A DNA stretch of 64,000 nucleotides from Gemmobacter sp. 24YEA27. Its GTDB lineage: Bacteria > Pseudomonadota > Alphaproteobacteria > Rhodobacterales > Rhodobacteraceae. Below, piece by piece: positions 47,290 through 56,471 of the stretch (positions are counted from its first letter, which is position 1; the number at the start of each line of letters is the position of its first letter). Made by a program: the position numbers and the translations under genes. The notes under the pieces are model-generated. The model worked only from the letters and a program-made list of their open reading frames with translations, was not told the origin of the DNA and ran no database searches. The stretch covers positions 1,602,001-1,666,000 of the forward strand of contig NZ_JASJPW010000001.1 of NCBI RefSeq assembly GCF_030052995.1, read 5' to 3'.

Positions 47290-48483
47290 TTATTCTGCCG
47301 CCAGCGCCATCGAGCGCGAATTGGATTTACGCCAGAATTCCTCGGCCGCCGCGACGCCGGAGCCCGCCTCGATCGGGATGCCCACATCGCGCATCGACAT
47401 CTCGGCACCGCCAAGCGCCATCATCAGCATCAGCTCGTTCAGATCGCCGAGATGGCCGATGCGGAAGACCTTGCCGGCCACGACCGACAGCCCGGCGCCA
47501 AGCGACAGGCCGTAACGGTCATAGGCGCGCGCGATCACCTTGCGGGCGTCATGACCTTCGGGCACGACGATGGCGCTGACGGTGTCGGAATGCCATTTTG
47601 GCTCTTTCGCGCAGAGAGTCATATTCCAGGCCGAGACTGCGCGACGCACGCCTTCGGCAAGGAATTTATGCCGCGCCCAGATGTTCTCGATCCCTTCCGC
47701 ATTGATGCGGTCGAGCGAGGCGCGCAACCCGCGCAGCATGTTCATCGGCGGCGTGTAGGGGAAGTAACCGGTCGCGTTGGTCGCGGTCATATCCTTGAAG
47801 TCAAAGTAGCAGCGGCGCAGCCCGTTGGTTTTCGAGGCCTCGAGCGCCTTCTGGCTGACCCCGATGATCGCCAGGCCCGCCGGCATCATAAAGCCTTTTT
47901 GCGAGCCGGCGACCGCGAGGTCGACACCCCAGTCATCCATGCGGAACTCGATCGACCCGATGGAGGAGATGCCGTCAACGTAAAGCAAAGCCGGGTGATC
48001 GCACTGATCCATCACTTTTCGAACACCGGCGATATCCGAGGTCACCCCGGTCGCGGTCTCGTTATGGCAGGCGAGGATCGCCTTGATCTCGCGCTTTTTA
48101 TCGGCGCTGAGGCGCTCGGCCAGCTTGTCGAGCGGCACGCCGGTGCCCCATTCACAGTCGATGGTTTCGACATCGAGGCCAAGGCGCTGGCAGAGATCAA
48201 CCCAGAGCACAGAGAATTGTCCGAAACGCGGCGCCAGAACCTTGTCTCCGGGCGACAGTGTATTGGTGATCGAGGCTTCCCAGCCGCCGGTCCCGGTTGC
48301 CGGGAACACGAAGACCTGACCGGTTTCGGTGTGGAAGACCTTCTTCAGATCCTGGAACAGCGGCAGCACCAGTGCAGGCACATCGGGCGAACGATGATCC
48401 TCCATCGGCACGTCGATCGCTTTGCGAATCGCCTCGGGCACATTGGTTGGGCCGGGGACGAAAAGGCCGCGGATACCTTGCAT
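47290..48483 (-). CDS. sgaA: serine-glyoxylate aminotransferase
   Basis: Class V PLP enzyme of 397 residues transferring the amino group of serine to glyoxylate, giving hydroxypyruvate and glycine. Blocks: LFVPGPTNVPEAIRKAID, VFVFPATGTGGWEASITN, HNETATGVTSDI, and DLAVAGSQKGFMMPAGLAI with the PLP Lys. The start ATG 48483 follows GGGAGGA. It is the first gene of the minus-strand serine-cycle operon; its promoter faces the orphan LuxR-type regulator gene. Confidence 0.94.
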   Translation of the reverse strand: MQGIRGLFVPGPTNVPEAIRKAIDVPMEDHRSPDVPALVLPLFQDLKKVFHTETGQVFVFPATGTGGWEASITNTLSPGDKVLAPRFGQFSVLWVDLCQRLGLDVETIDCEWGTGVPLDKLAERLSADKKREIKAILACHNETATGVTSDIAGVRKVMDQCDHPALLYVDGISSIGSIEFRMDDWGVDLAVAGSQKGFMMPAGLAIIGVSQKALEASKTNGLRRCYFDFKDMTATNATGYFPYTPPMNMLRGLRASLDRINAEGIENIWARHKFLAEGVRRAVSAWNMTLCAKEPKWHSDTVSAIVVPEGHDARKVIARAYDRYGLSLGAGLSVVAGKVFRIGHLGDLNELMLMMALGGAEMSMRDVGIPIEAGSGVAAAEEFWRKSNSRSMALAAE

Positions 48484-48662
48484 AACAGTCCTCCCATGGG
48501 TCGGCGTCGGGTTATTCCCTTCTCGCCGTGAATAATCGTTGACCTCAGGGAATACTTGTTATGAAAGTTTCACAACGGAACTACCTCCTGCTTTTGGCCT
48601 TCTGTTTGGGTGGGAAAAAACCTGCCAGAATGTCTTGATATGCGGATGTATACCGAAAATTT

Positions 48663-48682
48663 ACCTATCCAGACGGGTAGGT
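48663..48682. promoter_or_regulatory. 20-bp dyad upstream of LuxR-type gene
   Basis: ACCTATCC (48663-48670) and GGGTAGGT (48675-48682) form an imperfect 8-bp dyad (one G-T pair) followed by TTTTT, 22 bases before the regulator start, in the divergent sgaA/regulator gap. It could be a binding site for the LuxR-type protein or a leader hairpin acting as an attenuator. Confidence 0.45.
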
Positions 48683-48703
48683 TTTTAAGCGGAAGGGTTG
48701 TGA

Positions 48704-49378
48704 ATGCAAGCGCTTAGCCCCGCGTCCCGACAGATCTCGCTCGCGCTGGCGGACAGCAATCCGCTGGTTCTGGGCGCGATGTCCGAGATTTTCGACCGTG
48801 ATCCCCGATTCTCACTGGTCGCCACCAGTTCAAGCGCCGAGGGGTTTCTTGGTGCCGTGATGCGGGTGCCGGTGGAACTGGGGATTATCGACTGGCGGAT
48901 CCCCGTGCTTGGCGGCCAGAAGTTGATCGAGGTGCTGCGCGATCAGCCCAATGCGCCCCGGCTGATCGTCTATGGCGATGACCAGAACGGTGAACTTCCC
49001 CGCAAGTCGATGATCGCCGGTGCCGCCGGTTTTGTCGCGCGCTCCACCTCGGTCGAGAAGCTGGTCGATACCTGTCTCGCAGTCGCGTCGGGCCAGATGG
49101 TTTTCCCCTTTCTCGACGTGCGCGAGTTGCAGACCGATCCGATCCACCAGCTGACGCGGCGCGAAAAATCGCTGCTGGAGGCATTGGCACGCGGGCTGAC
49201 GAATCGCGACCTGGCGGGCGATTTCGGCATCTCGGCCAATACGGTGAAGTTTCACTTGTCGAACCTTTATGAGAAGCTCGGCGTCCACAGCCGTGCTCAG
49301 GCAATCGCGTGGTTCTACTCGCATCAGCAGAGCGGTGATGCCGGGGCGGCGCGGCTCGCATTTACGGCGCAGAAATAA
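48704..49378 (+). CDS. LuxR/NarL-type response regulator, orphan
   Basis: A protein of 224 residues. The receiver-like N-terminus has LALADSNPLVLGAMSEIF and an Asp in ELGIIDWRIPVLGG at the phospho-acceptor place, but the usual first acidic pair is only one Asp and the conserved Lys near 'GFVARST' is replaced, so phosphorylation chemistry may be altered. The C-terminal LuxR helix-turn-helix is canonical: LTRREKSLLEALARGLTNRD, then ISANTVKFHLSNLYEKLGVHSRAQAI. No histidine kinase gene is near. Divergent from sgaA and 73 bases before mcl, it is the obvious candidate regulator of the serine-cycle genes. Confidence 0.8.
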   Translation: MQALSPASRQISLALADSNPLVLGAMSEIFDRDPRFSLVATSSSAEGFLGAVMRVPVELGIIDWRIPVLGGQKLIEVLRDQPNAPRLIVYGDDQNGELPRKSMIAGAAGFVARSTSVEKLVDTCLAVASGQMVFPFLDVRELQTDPIHQLTRREKSLLEALARGLTNRDLAGDFGISANTVKFHLSNLYEKLGVHSRAQAIAWFYSHQQSGDAGAARLAFTAQK

Positions 49379-49384
49379 TATTTC

Positions 49385-49390
49385 TTGACA
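49385..49390 (+). promoter_or_regulatory. candidate -35 box before mcl
   Basis: A perfect TTGACA lies 62 bases before the mcl ATG, but no good -10 is seen at 16-18 bases. The following AT-rich dyad GGAAAgtaaTTTTC may be part of a binding site. Confidence 0.25.
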
Positions 49391-49451
49391 GGAAAGTAAT
49401 TTTCTTTCTCGCATTGGGTCAGCACAGATCACATCCTGAGGAGGATCCACA

Positions 49452-50426
49452 ATGAGCTTTCACCCCATCGAACAGGCGCCCGCACGGCTGAACCGCAGCG
49501 AATTGGCGGTTCCGGGAAGCCAGCCGCAACTGTTTGAAAAGGCAGCGCAATCTGACGCGGATATGGTGTTCCTCGATCTCGAGGATGCGGTGGCGCCCGA
49601 TGACAAGGCCCAGGCCCGCAAGAATATCATCAAGGCCCTGAACGAGATGGATTGGGGCAAGAAAACCATGTCGGTGCGAATCAACGGGCTCGATACGCAT
49701 TACATGTATCGCGATGTTGTCGATATCGTGGAGCAGGCGGGCGAGCGGCTCGACCTGATCATGATCCCGAAAGTGGGCACCGCCGCCGATGTCTATGCTG
49801 TCGATATGCTGGTGACGCAGATCGAGGATGCAAAGGGCTATAAGAAGCGAATCGGTTTTGAACATATCATCGAGACCGCGCTTGGCATGCAGAACGTGAC
49901 CGAGATCGCGGGCGCATCCAAACGCAATGAGAGCCTGCATTTCGGCGTGGCCGATTACGCGGCCTCGACCCGCGCCCGCACCACGATCATCGGCGGTGTG
50001 AACCCGGATTATTCGGTGCTGACCGACCCGCTGGAAGATGGCACCCGCGCTGTCCATTGGGGGGATATGTGGCATTACGCGCTGGCGCGGATGGTGGTTG
50101 CGGCGCGCGCGAACGGGCTGCGCCCGGTGGACGGGCCGTTCGGTGATTTCTCGGATCCCGATGGCTATCGCGCGGCGGCAAAGCGCGCGGCAGTGCTGGG
50201 CTGCGAGGGCAAATGGGCGATCCATCCGAGCCAGGTTGCGCTGGCCAATGAGGTCATGAGCCCGTCCGAGGCCGAGGTCACCCGCGCACAACGTATCCTT
50301 GAGGCGATGGCGAAAGCGGCGTCGGAAGGCAAAGGGGCTGTTTCGCTTGACGGGCGGCTGATTGACTATGCGTCGATCCGTCAGGCAGAAGTTCTTGTCG
50401 AGAAAGCAAAACAGATCGCAGGGTAA
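49452..50426 (+). CDS. mcl: malyl-CoA lyase (HpcH/HpaI family)
   Basis: A protein of 324 residues cleaving malyl-CoA to acetyl-CoA and glyoxylate; Rhodobacter Mcl1 also acts on beta-methylmalyl-CoA. Motifs: RSELAVPGSQPQLFEKAAQS, MVFLDLEDAVAPDDKAQARK with the metal Asp/Glu, SVRINGLDTHYMYRD, IMIPKVGTAADVY and HFGVADYAASTRART. AGGAGG lies 7 bases before ATG 49452. It completes the serine cycle with MtkAB and is followed 3 bases later by gckA. Confidence 0.94.
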   Translation: MSFHPIEQAPARLNRSELAVPGSQPQLFEKAAQSDADMVFLDLEDAVAPDDKAQARKNIIKALNEMDWGKKTMSVRINGLDTHYMYRDVVDIVEQAGERLDLIMIPKVGTAADVYAVDMLVTQIEDAKGYKKRIGFEHIIETALGMQNVTEIAGASKRNESLHFGVADYAASTRARTTIIGGVNPDYSVLTDPLEDGTRAVHWGDMWHYALARMVVAARANGLRPVDGPFGDFSDPDGYRAAAKRAAVLGCEGKWAIHPSQVALANEVMSPSEAEVTRAQRILEAMAKAASEGKGAVSLDGRLIDYASIRQAEVLVEKAKQIAG

Positions 50427-50429
50427 GAC

Positions 50430-51707
50430 ATGACCATGGGAGAGGGCGCGGCCCGGGCTGAGATTTCGGGGCTGCGCGAAGAAGCGCGGGCGTTGTTCGC
50501 GCGTGCGGTTCAGGCGGCGGATCCGGCACTGGCGCTCCGGCGCGCGCTGGAGACTGCGCCCTTTCCTCTGGCGCCCGGGCGCCAGATCGTCATCGCCGTC
50601 GGTAAGGCGGCGGTGCCGATGGTGGCCGAAGCGCTGCGGCATCTGTCGCCCGAGGCCGAGGTCATTCTGGTGACGAATTATGAGAATGCCGCGTCCCTGC
50701 CCGATGGGTTCGGGCGCGTGCAGGTTTTTGCCTCAGGTCATCCGGTGCCCGATGAGAATGGGCTGCGCGCCGGTCAGGCGGTGATCACGGCGTTGAACGG
50801 GGCAGGGGCGGATGATCGGGTGATCGCGCTGATCTCGGGCGGTGGCTCGGCGCTGTTGCCGGCGCCGGTCGAGGGCGTCAGCCTTGCGGACAAGGCCGAA
50901 GTGAACCGGCTTTTGCTCGCGGGCGGGCTTGATATCACTCAGATGAACCTGATTCGGCAGAACCTGTCGCAGCTGAAAGGCGGCGGCATGTTGCGGCTGG
51001 CGGCACCGGCGCCGGTTTCGGCCTGGATCCTTTCCGATGTGATTGGCGATGATCTGCGCACGATCGCGAGCGGCCCGACCGTAGCGCCTCTGGGCGGGCG
51101 GGCGGCGGCGGGCGACATCCTGCGCAAGGCCGGGCTGTGGGAGGCCTTGCCCGCATCGGTCCGGGCGCATCTGAGTGCTGCGGAAGAGGAATCCCCGCCA
51201 CCCATGGCTGCGCTGAACCTGCTGATCGGGTCGAACCGGCAAAGCCTGGAAGCGATCCGCGATGACGCGGGCCATCCGGTGGTGATCATGGATCAGCCGC
51301 TGACCGGTGATGTGGGGGCTGCGGCAGAGACGATTCTCGCGGCGGCGGAACAGGCCGCGCCCGGGGCCTGCTTGATCTGGGGTGGTGAGACCACAGTGAC
51401 GCTGCGGGGAGACGGTAAAGGCGGTCGAAATCAAGAGCTTGCGCTTCGTGTGGCGCTTGGGGCCACGCGCATCAGCCGGCCCTGGGTCTTTCTGTCTGGC
51501 GGCACTGACGGGCGCGACGGGCCAACCGATGCGGCGGGCGGGCTGGTCGATACCGGATCGGCTGCGCGGATGCGCGGAAGCGTCGATCCCGAAGCTTTGC
51601 TTGCGAATAATGATTCCAACAAGGCGCTGGCGGCCTCGGGTGATCTTCTGATCACCGGCGCCAGTGGCACCAATGTGGCCGATGTGCAGATCCTGCTGAT
51701 CGGTTGA
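50430..51707 (+). CDS. gckA: glycerate 2-kinase (MOFRL type)
   Basis: A protein of 425 residues phosphorylating glycerate to 2-phosphoglycerate, the serine-cycle form. N-terminal domain: RQIVIAVGKAAVPMVAEALR, GHPVPDENGLRAGQAVI, LISGGGSALLPAP, and GLDITQMNLIRQNLSQLKGG. C-terminal MOFRL domain: LIWGGETTVTLRGDGKGGRN, then WVFLSGGTDGRDGPTDAAGG. It lies directly behind mcl and ends 3 bases from the convergent globin stop. Confidence 0.93.
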   Translation: MTMGEGAARAEISGLREEARALFARAVQAADPALALRRALETAPFPLAPGRQIVIAVGKAAVPMVAEALRHLSPEAEVILVTNYENAASLPDGFGRVQVFASGHPVPDENGLRAGQAVITALNGAGADDRVIALISGGGSALLPAPVEGVSLADKAEVNRLLLAGGLDITQMNLIRQNLSQLKGGGMLRLAAPAPVSAWILSDVIGDDLRTIASGPTVAPLGGRAAAGDILRKAGLWEALPASVRAHLSAAEEESPPPMAALNLLIGSNRQSLEAIRDDAGHPVVIMDQPLTGDVGAAAETILAAAEQAAPGACLIWGGETTVTLRGDGKGGRNQELALRVALGATRISRPWVFLSGGTDGRDGPTDAAGGLVDTGSAARMRGSVDPEALLANNDSNKALAASGDLLITGASGTNVADVQILLIG

Positions 51708-51710
51708 GCC

Positions 51711-52115
51711 TCAGGCGGGAAGTCCCGAGGCGGGAAGGTCATTGACCAGCACATGCGCGACCCGGGTGAAGGTCGCGCGCATCCTGTCGACATGCGGGCC
51801 GCTGAGCCCACAATCGAGGATTGCCTGATCCATCAGCGCGAGCCAGTCATCGGCATCGCCTGCGCGGATCGGGATATGGGCGTGCATTGTCTTCACGTCC
51901 ATATTTCCATGTTTTTCAAGGTAATAGCGTCGGCCGCCCAGAAAACCGGAGAGAAAGTTGAACTGTTCTTCCCGCACATGGCTCAGCCCATGGCCGCGGA
52001 AATGCAGATGCAGGATCTGCCGGCCGCGCGGGTCGGTCTCGACCAGGTCATAGAAACGGTTGACGAGGCGCCTGAGCGCCTCCTCTCCGCCGATCTGGTC
52101 GAGGATGCTGGTCAT
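51711..52115 (-). CDS. group II-like truncated hemoglobin
   Basis: A protein of 134 residues. The globin pattern LDQIGGEEALRRLVNRFYDL, FLSGFLGGRRYYLEKHG, with a proximal His in MHAHIPIR and Trp in DADDWLALM at the G8 place, matches truncated hemoglobin group II. Such proteins bind O2/NO or handle reactive species. It is 27 bases downstream of tdm on the same strand, so it is probably co-transcribed. Why a globin accompanies TMAO demethylase is unknown: iron or redox support for Tdm, or O2 supply for the monooxygenases, are possibilities. Confidence 0.85.
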   Translation of the reverse strand: MTSILDQIGGEEALRRLVNRFYDLVETDPRGRQILHLHFRGHGLSHVREEQFNFLSGFLGGRRYYLEKHGNMDVKTMHAHIPIRAGDADDWLALMDQAILDCGLSGPHVDRMRATFTRVAHVLVNDLPASGLPA

Positions 52116-52142
52116 TGCGACTGCGACCTCACGATTGCGGCC

Positions 52143-54512
52143 TCACGACTGGGGGCGCGTCTTTTTCGGATCGTAATGCGACAGCGTCACGATCTTCGCG
52201 GGCAGGCGCTTTTGCTGCCCGTCAAGCTTGCCGACCTCAACCTCGGTCCCGGGTTCCGAATGCGAGATATCAACGCGGGCCAGCGCGATATTCTTCTTCA
52301 GGAGCGGTGAGCGCATCGACGAGGTCACCACCCCGATTTGCGCACGACCGATATGAATGCAATCGCCATGCCCGACCGAGACATTCGAATCGATGTCGAG
52401 CCCGACAAACTTATGCATCGGGTTTTCCTTGCGCCGGACCAGCGCATCACGCCCGATAAAATCGTCCGTCTTGCCCTTCAGCGGCACGGTAAAGCCGATG
52501 CCGGCTTCGAACGGGTCGGTCTGATCGGTGAAGTCGTAATTTGCAAAGATCAGCCCGGCTTCGATCCGGAGCATGTCCAGCGCCAGCAGGCCCATCGGGC
52601 GCAGCCCGTGTTCGGGGCCTTTTTCCCAAATGGCGTCAAAGACTTCGCCCGCATGTTTCGGGTGGCACCAGACTTCATAGCCCAGCTCGCCGGTGTAGCC
52701 CGTGCGCGAGATGACAACCGGGATGCCCTGGTCATGACCGATCCGGCCGACGGTAAAGCGGAACCAGGCCAGCTCCTGGATCTTCGGCTGATGCGGCGGC
52801 GTCCAGATCACTTTGTCGAGCAGGTCGCGGCTTTCCGGCCCCTGCACGGCGAGGTTATGCAGCTGGTCGGTGGAATCGCGGATCAGCACTTTCAGGCCCA
52901 GCTTTTCGGCCTGTTCGCGCAGCCAGGTGCCGGAATATTCGTCACCGCAGACCCAGCGGAAGTTATTGTCGCCAAGCTTGAAGATGGTGCCGTCGTCGAT
53001 CATGCCGCCATGCGGATAGCACATCGCCGAGTAGACGATCTGGCCGGTGGTCAGCTTTTTCACATCGCGCGTCAGCGTGTATTGCATCAGCGCCTCAGAA
53101 TCCGGCCCGGTGATCTCGTATTTCCGCAGCGCGGAAAGGTCCATGATCACCGATTTCTGACGGGCCGCGAGGTATTCCTCGGTCGGGCCGGCCTCGGCAA
53201 AGGAATTAACCAGCCAGAACCCTTTATACTCCACAAAGTTGCGGGTGAGTTTGGACAGGCGGTCGTGGAACCCGGTTTCCCTGGTCATCTTCGGCTCCGA
53301 ATCTGGGGTCGCGCGGAAAGCGACGGCGCGGCTGAATTTCTGCGTGGCCGCATAGGTGCGGACATGAATGTCGGTCGGGTTCCAGCCATTGGCGGCCGAG
53401 GTGTCATCGGGGCAGGCCGAATTGACGCAGACGATGTCGGTCAGGGCACGCAGCAGGACATAATCGCCCGGGCGCGACCAGGGTTCATCGGCATACATGA
53501 CGCCATGATCATCGACGCCGGTGTTGAAGAAGAAGTTCGCTGCCATCCAGCCGCCGCGCGGGCCAATGCCATGCGGTGCGAGGACTGCGTTGAAGTTCTC
53601 GGTACAGTTCACATGGCCCGGATAGCCGATATCGTCGTAATATTTGGCATAACAGGCCAGCGAGAAGGCATCATGGCGCCCGCAGGTGTCCTGGATCACC
53701 TCGACCAGCGGCGTGAAGTCCTGGTCGTAATATTTCGCGTGCAGGCCCGGCATCGGATAGGCATGGCCCATGACCGAACGGGTCGCGGTGACGTCCAGCG
53801 CATGTTCGATGCCGCGATCCAGCTTGCGGGCGTCAAAGCACTGGAAATCGGTGCATTGGCGGCCATCAACATCAAGGATCTGGATATACTCGCCCGCCTT
53901 GACCACATAGGCCTCTGCCGTGGCCGAACGCACCCGCACCTCTTGCAGCGGGTCCGACAGTGGGTCGGGCAGCTCGGATTTCAGCGCGAAATTCGCCTCG
54001 GCGCGTTTGACAAAGACCGTGAGCGGCGTCGCGGTGTCCTGGCCATCGGGATCCATATCGCCGCCAGGCGCCGCCACCACCAGAAAGCCTTCGCGGCTGG
54101 CGGTGAAATCGACCGAGGTGCGCGCCGGGGTATCGGCGGCAAAAAAGCGGCTGGCCTTTGCCCCCGCCAGATCGAGGCCAAGACGCTCAAGCCCCTGGCG
54201 CATCCGCGCAAGGCTCGGCTCACCCGAGGCCAGCAGGGCTTTCAGGCCGCTTGCGTCACTGTCGCCGCCAAGCCCCAGCAGGGCCGGATCGATCCGCCCG
54301 TCCGGGCCTGCCGCCAGCACCTCACAGGGCTGGCCGCCCTCGTCATTGATCACCGTGATCCGGTCGCCGGTGCCGATCCGGATCATCATCGCGCCGGCGC
54401 CCGGCACCGAATAGCGTTCGGTGCCTTTGGGCAGCATCAGCCCGGCGGGGCGGATGATCTGGCTGGGTCTGGGCGGGCCCGGGATCACGTCGGGATAAGC
54501 CTGGTCGAGCAT
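52143..54512 (-). CDS. tdm: trimethylamine N-oxide demethylase (DUF1989-GcvT fusion)
   Basis: A protein of about 789 residues. ATG 54512 is chosen because GGAGG lies 5 bases upstream. The N-terminal DUF1989 domain (AGEYIQILDVDGRQCTDFQC, FNAVLAPHGIGPRGGWMAAN, VNSACPDDTSAANGWNPTDI) carries the Cys/His metal-binding region that splits TMAO to dimethylamine and formaldehyde. The C-terminal GcvT part (LSALRKYEITGPDSEALMQY, TGYTGELGYEVW, LRIEAGLIFANYDF) binds tetrahydrofolate and can capture the formaldehyde. This architecture is diagnostic of Tdm. It follows folD2 and precedes the globin gene. Confidence 0.94.
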   Translation of the reverse strand: MLDQAYPDVIPGPPRPSQIIRPAGLMLPKGTERYSVPGAGAMMIRIGTGDRITVINDEGGQPCEVLAAGPDGRIDPALLGLGGDSDASGLKALLASGEPSLARMRQGLERLGLDLAGAKASRFFAADTPARTSVDFTASREGFLVVAAPGGDMDPDGQDTATPLTVFVKRAEANFALKSELPDPLSDPLQEVRVRSATAEAYVVKAGEYIQILDVDGRQCTDFQCFDARKLDRGIEHALDVTATRSVMGHAYPMPGLHAKYYDQDFTPLVEVIQDTCGRHDAFSLACYAKYYDDIGYPGHVNCTENFNAVLAPHGIGPRGGWMAANFFFNTGVDDHGVMYADEPWSRPGDYVLLRALTDIVCVNSACPDDTSAANGWNPTDIHVRTYAATQKFSRAVAFRATPDSEPKMTRETGFHDRLSKLTRNFVEYKGFWLVNSFAEAGPTEEYLAARQKSVIMDLSALRKYEITGPDSEALMQYTLTRDVKKLTTGQIVYSAMCYPHGGMIDDGTIFKLGDNNFRWVCGDEYSGTWLREQAEKLGLKVLIRDSTDQLHNLAVQGPESRDLLDKVIWTPPHQPKIQELAWFRFTVGRIGHDQGIPVVISRTGYTGELGYEVWCHPKHAGEVFDAIWEKGPEHGLRPMGLLALDMLRIEAGLIFANYDFTDQTDPFEAGIGFTVPLKGKTDDFIGRDALVRRKENPMHKFVGLDIDSNVSVGHGDCIHIGRAQIGVVTSSMRSPLLKKNIALARVDISHSEPGTEVEVGKLDGQQKRLPAKIVTLSHYDPKKTRPQS

Positions 54513-54645
54513 CGCATCCTCCATCACGCCATTGGCGTATGCAGAAAATAAGTTTACGCTGAGGAATATTCTAGGCCCGGGCAAGCGCAAGTCAACGGAA
54601 ACCACAGGCTCTTTTACTGATAAAGCGACCGAAAGGGCGGGGGGC

Positions 54646-55536
54646 TCAGCTTTGCAGCCAGCCCGCCGCGATCTGGCGTTGATGCGCGGTCACTGCGTTG
54701 CGCATCAGGATCGCCACGGTGACCGGGCCGACACCGCCCGGAACCGGCGTGATCCAGCCCGCGACCTCTTTGACGCGGTCGGTGTCGACATCGCCGACGA
54801 TCCGCACAGTGCCATCGGGATCGGTCACCTGGTTGATGCCGATATCAATGACGGCGGCACCGGGCTTGATCATGTCCGGCCCGATCAGATGCGCCTTGCC
54901 GACGGCGACCACCACGGCATCAGCGCGACGCGAATGCATGGCAAGGTTGCGCGTCATATGGTGGCAGATCGTCACCGTCGCCCCCTCGGCCATCAGAAGA
55001 AACGCCGCCGGTTTGCCGACGATCTCGGAATGGCCGATCATCACGACCTCCAGCCCCTGCATCTGAAGGCCGGTTTCACGAAGCAGTTCAACCGCGGCTG
55101 CGGCGGTACAGGGCGCCATCGCCACGTCATTATAGACGATATTGCCGATCGAGGCGGGGTTCATCCCCTCGACATCCTTCAGCGGATGGATCGCCGATTG
55201 CAGCGAGCGCACATTGATATGCGCCGGCACCGGACGCTGCAGGATGATCCCCAGCACATCGTCGCGGTCATTCATCTCGACGATCAGGCGCTTGGCCTCT
55301 TCCTGGGTGATCTCGGACGGCCAGAGCTGCTGGTCAAACGGGATCCCAGCTGCCGCAGCGCCCCGCGCCTGGTTGCGCACATAGACCGCCACCTCGGGCG
55401 AGGGGCCAATCGAGACCGAGACCAGCCGCCCGATGGGGCGGGTGGCCGAAGCCTCCTGCACTTTGGCCCGAACCTCGGCAAGGAGGCGCTGTTGCACCGC
55501 CTTGCCGTCGATGAAACGGTGGTCGCTTACAGTCAC
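54646..55536 (-). CDS. second FolD paralogue, catalytic Lys replaced
   Basis: A protein of 296 residues, clearly FolD family ([20 protein letters not shown] for NADP binding; [16 protein letters not shown] at the C-terminus). The active-site YVxxK motif is changed: [11 protein letters not shown], with Gln where canonical FolD has the catalytic Lys (compare VYVKNKGIQ in its neighbour). DVDG has also become DVEG, and QLPLP is QRPVP. In characterised FolD, replacing this Lys removes cyclohydrolase but not necessarily dehydrogenase activity. It may therefore be a dehydrogenase-specialised partner. Its ATG overlaps the stop of the canonical folD. Confidence 0.85.
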   Translation of the reverse strand: MTVSDHRFIDGKAVQQRLLAEVRAKVQEASATRPIGRLVSVSIGPSPEVAVYVRNQARGAAAAGIPFDQQLWPSEITQEEAKRLIVEMNDRDDVLGIILQRPVPAHINVRSLQSAIHPLKDVEGMNPASIGNIVYNDVAMAPCTAAAAVELLRETGLQMQGLEVVMIGHSEIVGKPAAFLLMAEGATVTICHHMTRNLAMHSRRADAVVVAVGKAHLIGPDMIKPGAAVIDIGINQVTDPDGTVRIVGDVDTDRVKEVAGWITPVPGGVGPVTVAILMRNAVTAHQRQIAAGWLQS

Positions 55537-56423
55537 GCGGTCAGACCTTCGGGTTCGGAGAGATTATTGGCGCGGCAGGCCGCCGTCAGAGTATTCGCCA
55601 GCAGGCAGGCAATGGTCATCGGGCCAACGCCACCCGGCACCGGGGTGATGGCACCGGCCACAGCGGCAGCGCTTTCATAATGCACGTCGCCGACAAGCTT
55701 TGCCTTGCCGTCGCGCTCGATCCGGTTGATGCCGACATCAATCACGGTTGCGCCCGGTTTCACCATATCGCCGGTGATCATTTCGGGGCGGCCAACAGCG
55801 GCGACGAGGATGTCCGCGCCACGGCAGACTTCCGCGAGGTCTTTGGTGCGGCTATGCGCGATGGTCACGGTGCAGCTGTCGCCCAGCAAAAGCTGCGCCA
55901 TCGGCTTGCCGACGATATTCGAGCGCCCGACCACGACCGCATTCAGCCCCGCGAGCTTGCCATGGTGATCACGCAGCATCATCAGGCAGCCCAGCGGCGT
56001 GCAGGGCACCATCGACTTCTGCCCGGTGCCCAGAAGACCCACATTCGAGATATGGAACCCGTCGACATCCTTCGCCGGATCGATCCGGTTGATCACCAGC
56101 TCGGAATTCAGATGGCCGGGCAGCGGCAGCTGCACGAGGATGCCATGCACCGCCGGGTCAGCGTTCAGCCTGTCGATCAGAGCCAGCAGATCGGCCTCAG
56201 ACGTATCCGCTTCCAGCTTATGCTCGAAGGAATTCATCCCCGAGGCCTTGGTCTGGATGCCTTTGTTTTTGACATAGACCGCCGAAGCCGGATCCTGACC
56301 CACCAGCACCACGGCCAGACCTGGGACAAGACCCTTCTCAGCCTTCAGCCGCGCGACATGTGCCGCGACCTGATCCCGTACCTTTTCGGCAAAAGCCTTG
56401 CCGTCGATCACCTTCGCCGCCAT
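55533..56423 (-). CDS. folD: bifunctional methylene-tetrahydrofolate dehydrogenase / methenyl-cyclohydrolase
   Basis: A protein of 296 residues oxidising methylene-tetrahydrofolate to 10-formyl-tetrahydrofolate. All active-site blocks are present: [10 protein letters not shown] (catalytic Tyr and Lys), [23 protein letters not shown], the NADP loop [18 protein letters not shown], and [14 protein letters not shown]. With Fhs it converts amine-derived C1 units to formate plus ATP, or runs in reverse for assimilation. It is followed by a divergent FolD paralogue with a 4-base overlap. Confidence 0.95.
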   Translation of the reverse strand: MAAKVIDGKAFAEKVRDQVAAHVARLKAEKGLVPGLAVVLVGQDPASAVYVKNKGIQTKASGMNSFEHKLEADTSEADLLALIDRLNADPAVHGILVQLPLPGHLNSELVINRIDPAKDVDGFHISNVGLLGTGQKSMVPCTPLGCLMMLRDHHGKLAGLNAVVVGRSNIVGKPMAQLLLGDSCTVTIAHSRTKDLAEVCRGADILVAAVGRPEMITGDMVKPGATVIDVGINRIERDGKAKLVGDVHYESAAAVAGAITPVPGGVGPMTIACLLANTLTAACRANNLSEPEGLTA

Positions 56424-56471
56424 CCGATAATCCTTCCTGTGTGACGCCTGGCCCTGTCTGAGCGGGCAGGT

